64,000 bases of DNA from Pseudolabrys sp963742345 (GTDB lineage Bacteria; Pseudomonadota; Alphaproteobacteria; Rhizobiales; Xanthobacteraceae). The notes beneath the pieces are model-generated. The model did no database searches. It was not told the origin of the DNA and worked only from the letters and a program-made list of their open reading frames with translations. The DNA is taken from contig CAVULO010000012.1 in assembly GCA_963742345.1 (NCBI GenBank), forward strand, positions 62,001 to 126,000, in the 5' to 3' direction. Made by a program: the position numbers and the translations under genes. This document shows positions 46,924 through 56,742 of the stretch, piece after piece. Each line of letters opens with the position of its first letter. Within the stretch, counting starts at the first letter, position 1.

Positions 46924-48699
46924 AGGCCGCCGGCAGACGGCAAGCGAGGTGTGGGTGCCCTCTTCGACGATGCGGCCGTGATCGAGCACCAAGATACGGT
47001 CGCAAGTCTGCACGGTGGCGAGCCGATGCGCGATCACGATGCTCGTGCGGTTGAGCATGAGCCGCTTAAGCGCCTGCTGCACCAAGGTTTCGCTTTCGGC
47101 GTCGAGCGATGAGGTCGCCTCATCGAGCAACAACAGTGGTGCCTTGCGCAAAATCGCGCGTGCAATCGCGATCCGCTGGCGCTGACCGCCCGACAATGTG
47201 ACACCACGCTCGCCGACCGGCGTCTCGTAACCCAGCGGCAGGCGCCGAATAAATTCGGAAGCGTGTGCGGCTTCGGCCGCCTTGTCGATCTCGGCATCGG
47301 TCGCATCGGGCCGCCCAAACTGAATGTTTTCCCGCACGCTCGTGCCGAAAACCACGGCGTCCTGTGGCACCAGCGCGATGCGCGCGCGAAGCACCGCCGG
47401 ATCCACGTCGGTGAGACGCACGCCGTCGAAGCTGATACTCCCCGACACCGGATCATAGAAGCGCAGGATCAACTGGAAGATGGTGCTCTTGCCCGGCGCC
47501 GGATGGTCCGACCAAGGCGAGCTTTTCACCCGGCGCGACCCGAAACGAAAGACGATCGAGAACCGGCACGTTCGGACGACCGGGATAGGCGAAGCTCACG
47601 TCGCGAAATTCGACTGCACCGCCTGCCGGCTTCGGCAGTGCCGTCGGGTCGCGGCGGCGCCTTGATCTGCGGCTCGACGTTCAGAATTTCGAAGAGCCGC
47701 TCGGCCGCGCCGGAAGCTTGCGCGATTTCTCCCCACACCTGGCTGAGTTCGCTGAGCCCGCCGGCTGCGAACACGGCATAGAGCACAAATTGCCCGAGCC
47801 GGCCGGGCGTGATGCTGCCCGCAAGCACGTCCTGCGCACCGACCCACAGCACCACGACGATGCTGGCAAACACCAGAAAGATCACGACGGCAGTCAGCAC
47901 GCCGCGCGCTTTGATGGCGCCGCATGCGGCAGCATAGGCGCTGCTCGACTGCGGCGGAGAAACGTGACTGCGCCAGTTTCTCGTTGGTGAAAGCCTGCAG
48001 CGTACGCATTGCGCCGATGAGTTCGTCGGCGTAGCCGGACGCCTCGGCAAGCGTGTCCTGTGCCGCACGCCCGCGTTTGCGCACCGCGCGGCCGAAGCCG
48101 ACCAGCGGAAGCACGATCACCGGAATTGCAGCCAGCACGAACAAGGACAATCGCGGGCTGGTGACGACCATCATGGCAGCGCCGCCCGATGAACAGCAGC
48201 AGATTGCGCAGCGCGATCGACACCGAAGCGCCGACAGCCGATTTGATCTGCGTTGTGTCGGCGGTGAGCCGCGACACAATCTCTCCGGTGCGCGCCGTAT
48301 CGAAAAATGCGGAAGACAATCGCGTAAGATGCGCGAATACATCTGAGCGCAGATCGGCGACGATGCGCTCGCCCAGTGTCGTGACGAGGTAGTAGCGCAG
48401 CGCGCTCGAGACCGCGAGCACGGCGACGACAACAATCATCACCGCGAAATAGCTGTCGATCAGCTGCACGGCTTTGTCGGAGAAACCGAAATCGATCATG
48501 CGGCGAACCGCCACCGGCACGATCAACGTGGTGAGCGCGGCAACGATCAGCGCGGCCAAAGCGGCAAGTGCGCGGCCCGCGGTAGCGCGGCGAGATAGGG
48601 CACGAGCCGAGCAAGCGGTTTAAGCTTCAGCTTGCGCCGCTCCCCGGGCGCGGGCGCGCCGGCAACATCGAGGCCCCGTCCATCGCTCGAAAAACTCAT
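46884..48699 (-). CDS. ABC exporter with fused membrane and ATPase domains (about seven frame breaks)
   Basis: MsbA/LmrA-type half-transporter, about 605 codons. Start ATG 48699 gives MSFSSDGRGLDVAGAPAPGE. Membrane domain: ALAALAALIVAALTTLIVPV, YFAVMIVVVAVLAVSSALRY, SSAFFDTARTGEIVSRLTAD, SLFVLAAIPVIVLPLVGFGR and VLTAVVIFLVFASIVVVLWV. ATPase domain: Walker A PSGAGKSTIFQLILRFYD (split by a frame change), Q-loop ALVPQDAVVF, signature GVTLSGGQRQRIAIARAIL, Walker B PLLLLDEATSSLD and H-loop IVIAHRLATV. The end is ARLAKLQFEMA at 46884. Length 1 mod 3 fits seven insertions. The substrate may be lipid or drug. Confidence 0.88.
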
Positions 48700-48848
48700 G
48701 CGACGCCTCTGCCACCGCCCCCGTATCCTTAATGCCTTGCGGGCCCGATGGTGGTCAATTGCGCGACTTGCCGCCTGCGACGGCGTGCTGTATAGGAGCC
48801 GACCAAATTCAGCCCTTATCGGCGCATCTGCGCCACGGAAACCGAACG

Positions 48849-49085
48849 ATGAAACAAGATATCCATCCCGGCTACCACACCATCAAGGTGGTGATGACTG
48901 ATGGCAGCGAATTCACCACCCGCTCCACGTGGGGCAAAGAAGGTGACGTCCTGCATCTCGACATTGACCCGAAGTCGCATCCGGCCTGGACCGGCGGCCA
49001 GCAGCAGCTCGTGGACCGCGGCGGCCGCGTGTCGCGCTTCCAGAAGAAGTTCTCCGGCTTCCTGAAGACCGACGAGAAGAAATAG
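48849..49085 (+). CDS. rpmE: 50S ribosomal protein L31, cysteine-free type
   Basis: 78 residues, intact. MKQDIHPGYHTIKVVMTDGS EFTTRSTW, then HLDIDPKSHPAWTGGQQQL and GGRVSRFQKKFSGF. The four zinc-binding cysteines of E. coli L31 are replaced (VMTDGS for the first pair, DIDPKSHP for the second), as in other alphaproteobacterial L31 proteins. It is divergent from the ABC exporter and followed by a terminator. Confidence 0.96.
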   Translation: MKQDIHPGYHTIKVVMTDGSEFTTRSTWGKEGDVLHLDIDPKSHPAWTGGQQQLVDRGGRVSRFQKKFSGFLKTDEKK

Positions 49086-49108
49086 ACGCGATCGGTCTGC
49101 AGGTAACG

Positions 49109-49137
49109 AAAAACCCCCGCATCATGCGGGGGTTTTT
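49109..49137. terminator. strong hairpin terminator after rpmE
   Basis: A perfect 12-base stem AAAAACCCCCGC / GCGGGGGTTTTT with the loop ATCAT. Its symmetric A and T runs make it usable by both rpmE and the convergent DUF1465 gene, which stops at 49158. Confidence 0.9.
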
Positions 49138-49157
49138 CGTTTCAGCCGGACGAGTGC

Positions 49158-49685
49158 TTAGACGCTTTCCGCTCCGAAAGCGGCCTTCAACAGACCAAGC
49201 TGACGCTCGACCGGATTGCCTAGTGGCGGGACGCTCGGCGGCGCCTCTGATTGTAGATCGTGGCGTCGAGGCGGCGCACCTTCGCGTACAGCTTTTGCGA
49301 CCGCTCAATGAGTTCGCGCAGCGGCATCCGGCACCAGCTCAATATTGTCGGATCGTGAGAGTCGGCGGTCGCAAGCTTGACCTTGCTCTTTTCCTTGCCG
49401 GCCTGAGCGAGCGACATCTCGCCTTCCTTCACCGCGCGGTGAAGCAGCAAGCCACGAGGCAAGCTGCATCAGCCGGGTGGTGAGCCGCATGCTTTCGGTG
49501 GCATAAGCCAGCGCCGCGGCACGTTCGAGTTTCTTGGATTGCTGCCGACCGGGGCCGTCGAGATAGGTTGCGGTCTCTTCGACCAGCGCCATGCCGTCAC
49601 GAAACAGGTCGGCAAATGCCTGCGAACTGGCGAGCCGCTCTCCGAACGACACCGGTTGAGTTTCGCTCAACGACTTTTCGGACAT
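49158..49685 (-). CDS. DUF1465 family protein (about three frame breaks)
   Basis: About 175 residues. ATG 49685 gives MSEKSLSETQPVSFGERLAS, then SQAFADLFRDGMALVEETAT, DGPGRQQSKKLERAAALAYA and TESMRLTTRLMQLASWLL. Further frames give HRAVKEGEMSLAQAGKEKSK, a short acidic stretch, ELIERSQKLYAKVRRLDATI and NPVERQLGLLKAAFGAESV at the stop. The family is alphaproteobacterial, shows genetic links to cell-cycle control in some members, and has no known activity. A TTAACCAT half-site lies about 100 bases upstream. Confidence 0.75.
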
Positions 49686-49781
49686 AACGCGACGCCTCAC
49701 TTCACTGCGGAGCAGATACACGCCCCGTAAACGATTGGGTAAGCATGGCGCGCGCGAGCAGGCCTCTGTCCAGACAGCGAT

Positions 49782-49789
49782 ATGGTTAA
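49782..49789 (-). promoter_or_regulatory. CtrA-type half-site upstream of DUF1465 gene
   Basis: TTAACCAT on the minus strand, about 97 bases upstream of the DUF1465 ATG. The motif matches the CtrA half-site of Caulobacter. A single 8-base match in a GC-rich region is suggestive only. Confidence 0.35.
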
Positions 49790-49862
49790 CATTGCGATAT
49801 AGTTGCTGAGCAAACTTAAGAGAGCGTCCGCGCATTGCGGAGATGTTGACCCATATTGGGAC

Positions 49863-49892
49863 AAAAAAAGGAGCCGCCGTTGCCGGCGGCTC
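49863..49892 (-). terminator. rho-independent terminator for the minus strand
   Basis: GAGCCGCCG / CGGCGGCTC stem (9 base pairs, 4-base loop) followed on the minus strand by C and seven T. It ends either the candidate small RNA or the DUF1192 transcript. The rest of the 49686-50079 gap holds no protein gene. Confidence 0.85.
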
Positions 49893-49975
49893 TAAGGTGA
49901 TAACAGGGAGGCGTCAAACAGAGTGGACAGGAGCCACTCAATGTCCACATGAAGATGGACAATGCCAGTAATGGT
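49863..49975 (-). ncRNA. candidate small RNA with anti-Shine-Dalgarno loop
   Basis: Three consecutive stems on the minus strand: TGTCCA-TCTTCATG-TGGACA (49961-49942), GAGTGG-CTCCTGT-CCACTC (49939-49921) and the terminator GAGCCGCCG-GCAA-CGGCGGCTC followed by CTTTTTTT (49892-49863). The second loop shows CTCCT and the single-stranded linker has CCTCCCT, both complementary to ribosome-binding sites, as in several rhizobial trans-acting RNAs. A CTTGTC -35-like element sits at 50006-50001; the -10 is weak. It lies between DUF1192 (upstream, 105 bases) and DUF1465. Alternatively it is only the 3' leader and terminator of DUF1192. Confidence 0.5.
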
Positions 49976-49984
49976 CGAGAAAGC

Positions 49985-49999
49985 TTAACGACACCTTAA
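49985..49999. promoter_or_regulatory. CtrA-like full site
   Basis: TTAA-CGACACC-TTAA exactly fits the TTAA-N7-TTAA consensus of the cell-cycle regulator CtrA. It lies just upstream of the candidate small RNA and 81 bases downstream of the DUF1192 stop, so the small RNA is the plausible target. Confidence 0.45.
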
Positions 50000-50079
50000 G
50001 GACAAGGGCGCAATGCCAAATATTTTTTAGGCGCTCAGCACGGATACGCTTCGTGCCACGCAGCAAAGTCGATCTCGTT

Positions 50080-50274
50080 TCAGCGCTTGAAAAACTGATC
50101 GGCGGCCGCGCGCGACGCGCGCTTTTGCGTCATGTCGGCTTCGAGCCGATTGATCTCGTCGTGCAGCAATTGCACACGAGACGCGAGCTCTTCCACCGAA
50201 AGCAGTGTGAGATCCTGCCCAATCTCATGCGCGATTTTCTTTTTCGGTTTGTCGTCTTCGTCAATCGCCGGCAT
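50080..50274 (-). CDS. DUF1192 family small protein
   Basis: 64 residues, intact: MPAIDEDDKPKKKIAHEIGQ, then DLTLLSVEELASRVQLLHDE and INRLEADMTQKRASRAAADQ. The family is alphaproteobacterial and entirely helical; its leucine-rich middle predicts a short coiled coil. Function unknown. It is divergent from a quinone oxidoreductase gene with 107 bases between. Confidence 0.85.
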   Translation of the reverse strand: MPAIDEDDKPKKKIAHEIGQDLTLLSVEELASRVQLLHDEINRLEADMTQKRASRAAADQFFKR

Positions 50275-50381
50275 GGCTGGCCTCCTGAGAGCGAAACTTA
50301 GCCACAGCGGCTCCGGTTGTCACATCGATAGAGGCCCGCCTAAACAAGGCATCCCAATTTGCAGAAAAATCAGAGGAACCG

Positions 50382-51380
50382 ATGGCTGCGCTTCCAACTC
50401 AAAATGACCGCAATCGGCATCAAGGCTGCCGGCGGCCCGGACATGCTCGTGCCTGAACAGCGCCCGGTACCAACCCCGGGTAACGGCGAGATTCTGGTGA
50501 AGGTCGCCGCTGCCGGCGTGAACCGTCCCGACGTCATGCAACGCATGGGCCTTTATCCGCCTCCGCCCGGCGCGCCGGATATTCCCGGACTCGAGATTGC
50601 CGGCGAAGTCGTCGGCGTTAGGCGCCGACGTCAAACGCTGGAAGATCGGCGATCGGGTGATGGCGCTCGTGGTCGGCGGTGGCTACGCCGAATATTGCAT
50701 TGCGCACGAAAGTCATGCGCTGCCCATCTCCGGACTGTCGATGGTCGAAGCGGCAGCAATGCCGGAAACATTCTTCACAGTCTGGCACAACGCATTTGAG
50801 CGCGGCGGACTCAAGAGCGGCGAAACGCTGTCTGATTCACGGCGGCTCGTCAGGCATCGGCACGACCGCAATCCAGCTCGCCAAGGCATTCGGCGCGCGC
50901 GTGATCACCACCGCCGGTTCGCAGGAAAAATGCGAGGCCTGCCGCAAGCTCGGCGCCGATGTCGCCGTTAACTATAAGACCGAGGACTTCGTCGCGGCCA
51001 CGAAGACGGCCACCGGCGACAAGGGCGCCGAGGTTATAGTGGACATGGTGGGTGGGGACTACATCGCGCGCAACTACGAAGCGGCCGCGGTGGAGGGGCG
51101 CATCGTGCAAATCGCATTTCAGGGTAGCCCGAAGGCGACGGTGGATTTCCGCCGCATCATGCTCAAGCGGCTGCACCATACCGGCTCGACCTTGCGCTCG
51201 CGTTCGGTCGCCGACAAAGGTGCAATCGCACGCGCGGTCGAGGACAATGTGCTGCCCCTGATCGCGGCTGGAAAGGTCAAGCCGATCATCTACAAGACCT
51301 TTCCATTGAGCGCTGCAGCCGCGGCTCACACGCTTATGGAAACCAGCACCCATATCGGCAAAATTGTGCTAACACTTTGA
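50382..51380 (+). CDS. NAD(P)H-quinone oxidoreductase, zinc-independent MDR family (three frame breaks)
   Basis: About 332 residues. ATG 50382 with AGAGGA upstream gives MAALPTQ, and one extra A in the AAAA run near 50401 joins it to MTAIGIKAAGGPDMLVPEQR. VNRPDVMQRMGLYPPPPGAP is the substrate loop typical of PIG3/QorA proteins. A second change near 50620 precedes RWKIGDRVMALVVGGGYAEY, a third near 50835 leads to the NADP site IHGGSSGIGTTAIQLAKAFG. The end is THIGKIVLTL. The length is 0 mod 3, matching three insertions. Acts on quinones or other electrophiles in the cytosol. Confidence 0.88.
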
Positions 51381-51532
51381 CCTGGACGTGCGATTTCTTC
51401 GAAAGCCGCGAAATCGGCGCAATGTCGGACTTAAACTGAACAGGGTGCGATTGTTTGGAGATTTTCACCGTCGGCGAGGCCGAGAGCCGCAGGCTGCAAG
51501 GCGCTGCCACGGGCGGGGGTTTTGCTTTGACC

Positions 51533-54426
51533 ATGACGCGTTGCCTGACGGCCGTAGCGGTTGCTGATCGCCGCTTCGCTGCTGGCGAGCTCAAACCGCG
51601 CGCGCGGTTGAAGCGGTGAACGTGCGGCTCGATGCCGCCGCCATCGATTTGACCGCCGCAACCGAGCTGCAAAAAACCGACGGCGACCGCATCCAGGTGT
51701 CCACCGCGCCCGGTCCGGATGGAATCGTGCGGCGCATCGAGGTGCGCGCGCGCGAAGGCAACAACAACTGGGCGGTGCTCGCGCTCACCAATAACAGCGA
51801 CGAGCAGATCGACCGCCTGATCGTCGTGCCGCACTACCGCATGGTCGGCTCCGGCCTGTTCTGGCCCGATCTTGGCCTGTCGCGCATTGCAGCCATCACG
51901 CCCTCGACCGGCGATCGGCCCGTGCGTCAGGAGGGAACGACTGCGGATATTTTCCGCATTACGCTCGACCCCGGCACCGTCATCACCTTGGTCGCTGAAC
52001 TGCGCACCGACAAACTGCCGCAGATCTATTTGTGGGAACCGGACGCCTACAAGGACAAGGTCAATTCCTTCACTTTGTACTACGGCATCGTCATCGGCAT
52101 CGCCGGTCTGCTCGCACTGTTCCTCACCATCCTGTTCGTGGTGAAGGGCTCGATAATGTTTCCGGCCGCCGCCGCACTCGGCTGGGCGGTGCTGATCTAT
52201 ATCGGCATCGACTTCGGATTCTGGGGCAAGGTGTTCGACATGTCGGCTGGCGCCGAGCGCGTTTGGCGCGCCTGCGGCGAGGCAATCCTGTCGGCAACAC
52301 TGCTGGTCTTTCTGTTCGCCTATCTCAACTTGTCGCGCTGGCATGTGCGTTACGCCCACATCACGATCGCCTGGCTTGCGGCGCTCGCCGCGCTGATCGC
52401 GGTCGCGGTGTTCGACCCCGCCGTTGCCGCCGGCATCGCCCGCATGTCGCTTGCCGGCATCGCGGTGCTCGGGCTTGCTCTCGTCATCTACCTCTCCACG
52501 CACGGCTTCGACCGTGCCGTGTTGCTGATCCCGACCTGGCTGTTGCTTGGTCGTATGGACCACAGCCGCCGGCCTCGCGGTCACCGGGCTGGTGACCAAC
52601 GACATCATCGGCCCGGCGCTGCTTGGCGGCCTGGTGCTGATCGTGATGCTGATCGGCTTCACGGTCATGCAGCACGCGTTCGCCGGCGGCATCACCCACG
52701 GCATCGTTTCCGATGTCGAACGCCGCGCGCTTGCGCTCACCGGCGCCGGCGACTTGATCTGGGACTGGGATGTTTCAGCGGACAAGGTGTTCACCAGCCC
52801 GGAAACCGAACACATGCTGGGCCTGAAGCGCGGCACGCTGGAAGGACCGGCGGCGGCCTGGCTTGAAGTGCTGCACCCTCTCGATCGCGATCGTTTCCGC
52901 GCTTCGCTCGACGGCGTCGTCGAGCAGCGTCGCGGCCGTCTCACGCAGGATTTCCGGCTGCGAACCGCCGACGGACACTATCTCTGGTTCGCGCTCAAGG
53001 CGCGGCCGGTGGTCGGCTCCGATGGCGAGGTCGTGCGGCTCGTCGGCACGCTTACCGACGTGACCGATTTCAAGAATGCCGAAGAACGGCTGCTCTTTGA
53101 CGCAGTTCATGACAACCTCACCGGCCTGCCCAATCGCGAACTTTTCATCGACCGCATGGAGGCGGCATTCGGCTTTGCGCGCGCCGAACCGCAAATCCGG
53201 CCGTCGATCGTGGTGATCGATCTCGATCGCTTCAAGCAGGTCAACGATTCCGTCGGCATTGCGGTCGGCGATTCGATCCTGCTCACCATCGCGCGACGGC
53301 TATCGCGCCTGCTCAAGCCGCAGGATACGCTGGCGCGTCTCTCGGGTGATCAATTCGCGCTGATCGTGCTGTCGGAGCGCGAACCGGCGCGCATCGTGGC
53401 CTTCGCCGAAACCATCCGGCGCACATTGCGCGCGCCGATTGCCTTCAACGACCGCGAGATCTTCCTGACCGCTTCGATCGGCCTGGCGCTCGCCGAGAAC
53501 CACGCTCACCGCACCGAGGAAGTGCTCAAGGACGCCGAGCTCGCGATGTACTACGCCAAGCGCATCGGCGGCGACCGTATCGAGATCTTCAAACCGGCGA
53601 TGCGCTCGCGCAAGACCGATCGTTTGACGATGGAATCGGAATTGCGCCGCGCTATCGAGCGCGAGGAAATCAAGGTGCTCTACCAGCCGATCGTAAGGCT
53701 GGAGGATCGCGCCATCGCCGGATTCGAAGCGCTGGCGCGCTGGGATCACCCAAAGCTCGGCCGCCTGTCGCCGGCTGAATTCATCTCCATCGCCGAGGAA
53801 ATCGGCCTGATCGTCGATCTCGGTCTGTTTGTGCTCGATCATACCGCCCGACAGCTGGCTCAGTGGCAGGCAGCCACCCGCGCGCGCGAGCCGGTGTTTG
53901 CCAGCGTGAACGTGTCATCGCGGCAATTGCTGCGCCACGACCTGATCCAGGATTTGCGCAGCGTGCTGGCGCGCACAGCGCTCGGCGCGCGGCACGCTCA
54001 AGCTCGAGATCACCGAATCGCTGGTGATGGAAAATCCCGAACATGCCGCGCAAATGCTGACGCGCATCAAGGAACTTGGCGCCGGTCTGTCGCTGGACGA
54101 TTTCGGCACCGGCCATTCCTCGCTCGCCTATCTGCAGCGTTTCCCGTTCGACACCATCAAGATCGACCAGTCATTCGTGCGCACCACGGCGCGCGGCACG
54201 CGACCGGTGATCCTGCGCTCGATCATCGCACTCGCGCACGATCTCGGCATGGAAGTTGTGGCGGAAGGCGCCGAAACCGATTCCGATGCGGTCGAGCTCT
54301 ACCAGCTCGGTTGCGAATATGCGCAAGGCTTTGCCTTCGGCGAGCCGATGACGCGCGGACGCCGCCCGCGACCTGTTGATCGACAAGCCGACCCGGCTGC
54401 GCGCGCTCAAGATTGCATCTGAATAA
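51533..54426 (+). CDS. membrane GGDEF/EAL protein with PAS domain (several frame breaks)
   Basis: About 965 codons. Signal peptide and periplasmic domain (ARAVEAVNVRLDAAAIDLTA, LIVVPHYRMVGSGLFWPDLG), then about seven membrane helices (NSFTLYYGIVIGIAGLLALF to LLGGLVLIVMLIGFTVMQHA) as in 7TMR-DISM receptors. A PAS domain (DLIWDWDVSADKVFTSPETE) leads to GGDEF. The active-site motif is SGDQF instead of GGDEF and the inhibitory site is KPQD, so cyclase activity is doubtful. The EAL domain keeps GFEALARW, KLEITESLVME and SLDDFGTGHSSLAYL. Probably a c-di-GMP phosphodiesterase or GTP-modulated form. Frame changes near 51560-51600, 52545, 53990 and 54360; end LRALKIASE. Confidence 0.82.
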
Positions 54427-54483
54427 TGGAAATTGTCCGCGTGTGAGTCGGATTACGCCGGCTCTGCGTAAACGAACTCGAGC

Positions 54484-55102
54484 TCAGGCGTGACCGGCTT
54501 CGCTCGACAGCATGGCCGGGTCGATGCCGATCTTGCGCAAAGCTTTTTCATATTTGTGGTCGGTATCCTGGCCGAAGATCAGTTCAGGATCGGCGGCGCA
54601 ATGCAGCCAGCCGTTTTGCTGAATTTCCTGCTCGAGCTGCCCGGGAGCCCAGCCGGCATAGCCCAGCGCAAGAATGGCACTGGCCGGCCCGTTGCCGCGC
54701 GCAATCGCCTTAAGAATATCGAGCGTCGCCGTCAGGCAGATGCCTTCATCAATCGGCAGCGTCGAATTTTCGATAAAGAAATCTGCCGAATGCAGGACAA
54801 AGCCGCGACCGGTTTCCACCGGTCCGCCCTTAAGCACTTTCACATCTTCAGCGCGGTTCGGCAACTGGATGCGTTCGGCAGCCGGAATCACTTCGAGCTG
54901 CACCAGCAGATCGGGAAATTTGATGTTGGCCGCCGGATGATTGACGATGATGCCCATGGCGCCTTCAGTCGAATGCGCACAGACATAGATCACCGCACGC
55001 GCGAAACGCTCGTCATTCATCGCCGGCATCGCGATCAGCATCTGCCCGTCGAGATAGCCGCGCCCGGGGGCTTGCTGCAGCCGCTTTGCGTGAAATCTTC
55101 AT
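54484..55102 (-). CDS. yqgE: YqgE/AlgH family protein (one frame break)
   Basis: About 205 residues of DUF179. ATG 55102 gives MKISRKAAAASP; one extra C in the run near 55068 is followed by GRGYLDGQMLIAMPAMNDER. Family signatures are RAVIYVCAHSTEGAMGIIVN and KVLKGGPVETGRGFVLHS, then ASAILALGYAGWAPGQLEQE. The stop at 54484 ends with MLSSEAGHA. Biochemical role unsettled; implicated in alginate regulation in Pseudomonas. It is convergent with the GGDEF/EAL gene. Confidence 0.88.
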
Positions 55103-55278
55103 GGCAAAAGGTTACCCGATAGATCCGCCTTTGCAAACGAAGCTTGCGGCGGAAAGTTCAATCGTTCACCGTCATAATTCAATACGACAATTGTGGCAGC
55201 GACCTGCCCGGATCATGTTCAACGGCTGCTCACAATGAATTCAGTGGCGCGGCATGCCGTTACCAACTAGAGCGTCCG

Positions 55279-56127
55279 ATGATGAACAATATTCACAGAT
55301 CATTGTGCGTGGCGCTGGCCGCCTGCGGAATTGCCGCCATGTCGGGCGCGACGGCACATGCCGCCAGACGAATCACCGTGGAGCGAGGATGTCCGCTCGG
55401 CGATCAGACTGATCGCCGGCAGCAACAAGAGCGGCGATGCCCAGTTGCGCGCCGGCATCGAAATCAAGATGCAACCGGGATGGAAAACCTACTGGCGCTA
55501 CCCAGGCGATTCCGGCGTGCCGCCGCATTTCGATTTTTCAGGTTCGGAAAATCTGAAAAGCGCCACTGTGCTTTACCCCGCGCCGCATTTGTTCACCGAC
55601 GAGACTGGCCAATCGCTCGGCTACAAGGACAGGGTGATCTTTCCGCTGGCGGTTTCGCCACAGCAGCCGGGCAAGCCGGTGCGGCTGCGCGTGAAGATCG
55701 ATTACGCGGTATGCGAAAAATTGTGCGTTCCTGCCGAAGGGCGCGCCGAGCTCATGCTTGCCGCCGGCTGACAGCACCCAAGATTCAGAATTGAGCGCCG
55801 CCGAGGCGCACGTACCCAAGCAGGTCACGGCCGCGCAGGTGGGACTGACCGCGCGCCGCATCAATGAGCGGAGCGAAGTCGCTGGTTGCCGTCGATGCTC
55901 GCTGCACCCGCAGGCCACCCGGTCGAATTGTTCGTCGAAGGCCCGACGCCGCAATGGGCCTTGCCCATTCCGAAGCCCGTGCAAGGCGCACGCACGCCGG
56001 TCGAGCCCAATTCAGCTTTGAACTTGACGGATTGCCGCCAGGCGTCGATCCCAAAGGCCAATTCGATTTGACTTTTACGGTGGTCACCGGCGAACACGCA
56101 GTCGAGGTCAAAACCCATCTCGACTAA
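55279..56127 (+). CDS. secreted DsbD N-terminal-domain-like protein (several frame breaks)
   Basis: About 280 residues. Signal peptide MMNNIHRSLCVALAACGIAA with cleavage after TAHA. The domain follows with AGSNKSGDAQLRAGIEIKMQ, PGWKTYWRYPGDSGVPPHFD, ENLKSATVLYPAPHLFTDET and a cysteine pair in DYAVCEKLCVPAEGRAEL, as in periplasmic DsbD-N/ScsB proteins. The C-terminal half (AGHPVELFVEGPTPQWALPI, FSFELDGLPPGVDPKGQFDL, FTVVTGEHAVEVKTHLD) needs several one-base shifts. The membrane and thioredoxin domains of full DsbD are absent. A peroxiredoxin gene follows at 66 bases, hinting at a shared redox function. Confidence 0.75.
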
Positions 56128-56192
56128 TCGGTGACAAGGGCGTAATTACCGCAGCCAAGAAACGAAAACTTCCACAACGCGAGAGGACATCC

Positions 56193-56679
56193 ATGCCTAT
56201 CAAGGTCGGCGATCGATTGCCCGATGCCAAATTCCGAGTCATGACGACCGAGGGTCCGGTCTGGAAGACGACTGACGAAGTTTTCAAAGGCCGTAAGGTC
56301 GCGCTTTTTGCGGTGCCCGGCGCCTTCACGCCGACCTGCAACAATCTTCACATCCCGAGCTTTCTGAACAACGCCGCCGCCATCAAGGCGAAGGGCGTGC
56401 ACACAATCGCCGTGACCGGCGTCAACGATGTGTTCGTCATGGAAGCCTGGAAGAAATCGACCGGTGCCGACGGCAAGATCGATTTTCTCGCCGACGGCAA
56501 CGGCGAATTCGCCAAGGCGATCGACATGGCTTTCGACGGCTCCGGCAATGGCCTCGGAACGCGCTCGAAGCGCTACTCGATGCTGGTCGACGATGGCGTG
56601 GTGAAAAAGCTCAACATCGAGGATGCGCCCGGGCAAGTGCGAAATTTCGGGCGGCCAGACGTTGCTGGCGCAACTCTAG
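56193..56679 (+). CDS. peroxiredoxin, Prx5-type (one frame break)
   Basis: About 161 residues. Start ATG 56193 has GAGAGGA upstream. Peroxidatic cysteine in VPGAFTPTCNNLHIPSFLNN (PxxxTxxC), partners VTGVNDVFVMEAWKKSTG and the arginine in TRSKRYSMLVDDG. One extra base near 56632 turns the end from GQVRNFGRP into APGKCEISGGQTLLAQL, restoring the resolving-region Cys. Length 487 is 1 mod 3. Reduces hydroperoxides, usually with glutaredoxin or thioredoxin. Confidence 0.92.
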
Positions 56680-56702
56680 AATTTTCAAGAACGATTTTAG
56701 CG

Positions 56703-56725
56703 ATGGCCGGGCATGTCCCGGCCAT
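56703..56725. terminator. hairpin terminator between peroxiredoxin and rnhA
   Basis: ATGGCCGGG-CATGT-CCCGGCCAT forms a 9-base stem followed by TTCGTTTTC. It lies between two convergent genes and can serve both. It also resembles the arms of the dispersed ATGGCCGGG repeat at 11657. Confidence 0.7.
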
Positions 56726-56742
56726 TTCGTTTTCTGGAAACG

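Noticed and set aside
49656..49672. GTTGAG-TTTCG-CTCAAC palindrome as a FixK-like site
   Set aside because: The spacing is one base too long for the TTGA-N6-TCAA consensus and it lies inside the DUF1465 coding sequence.
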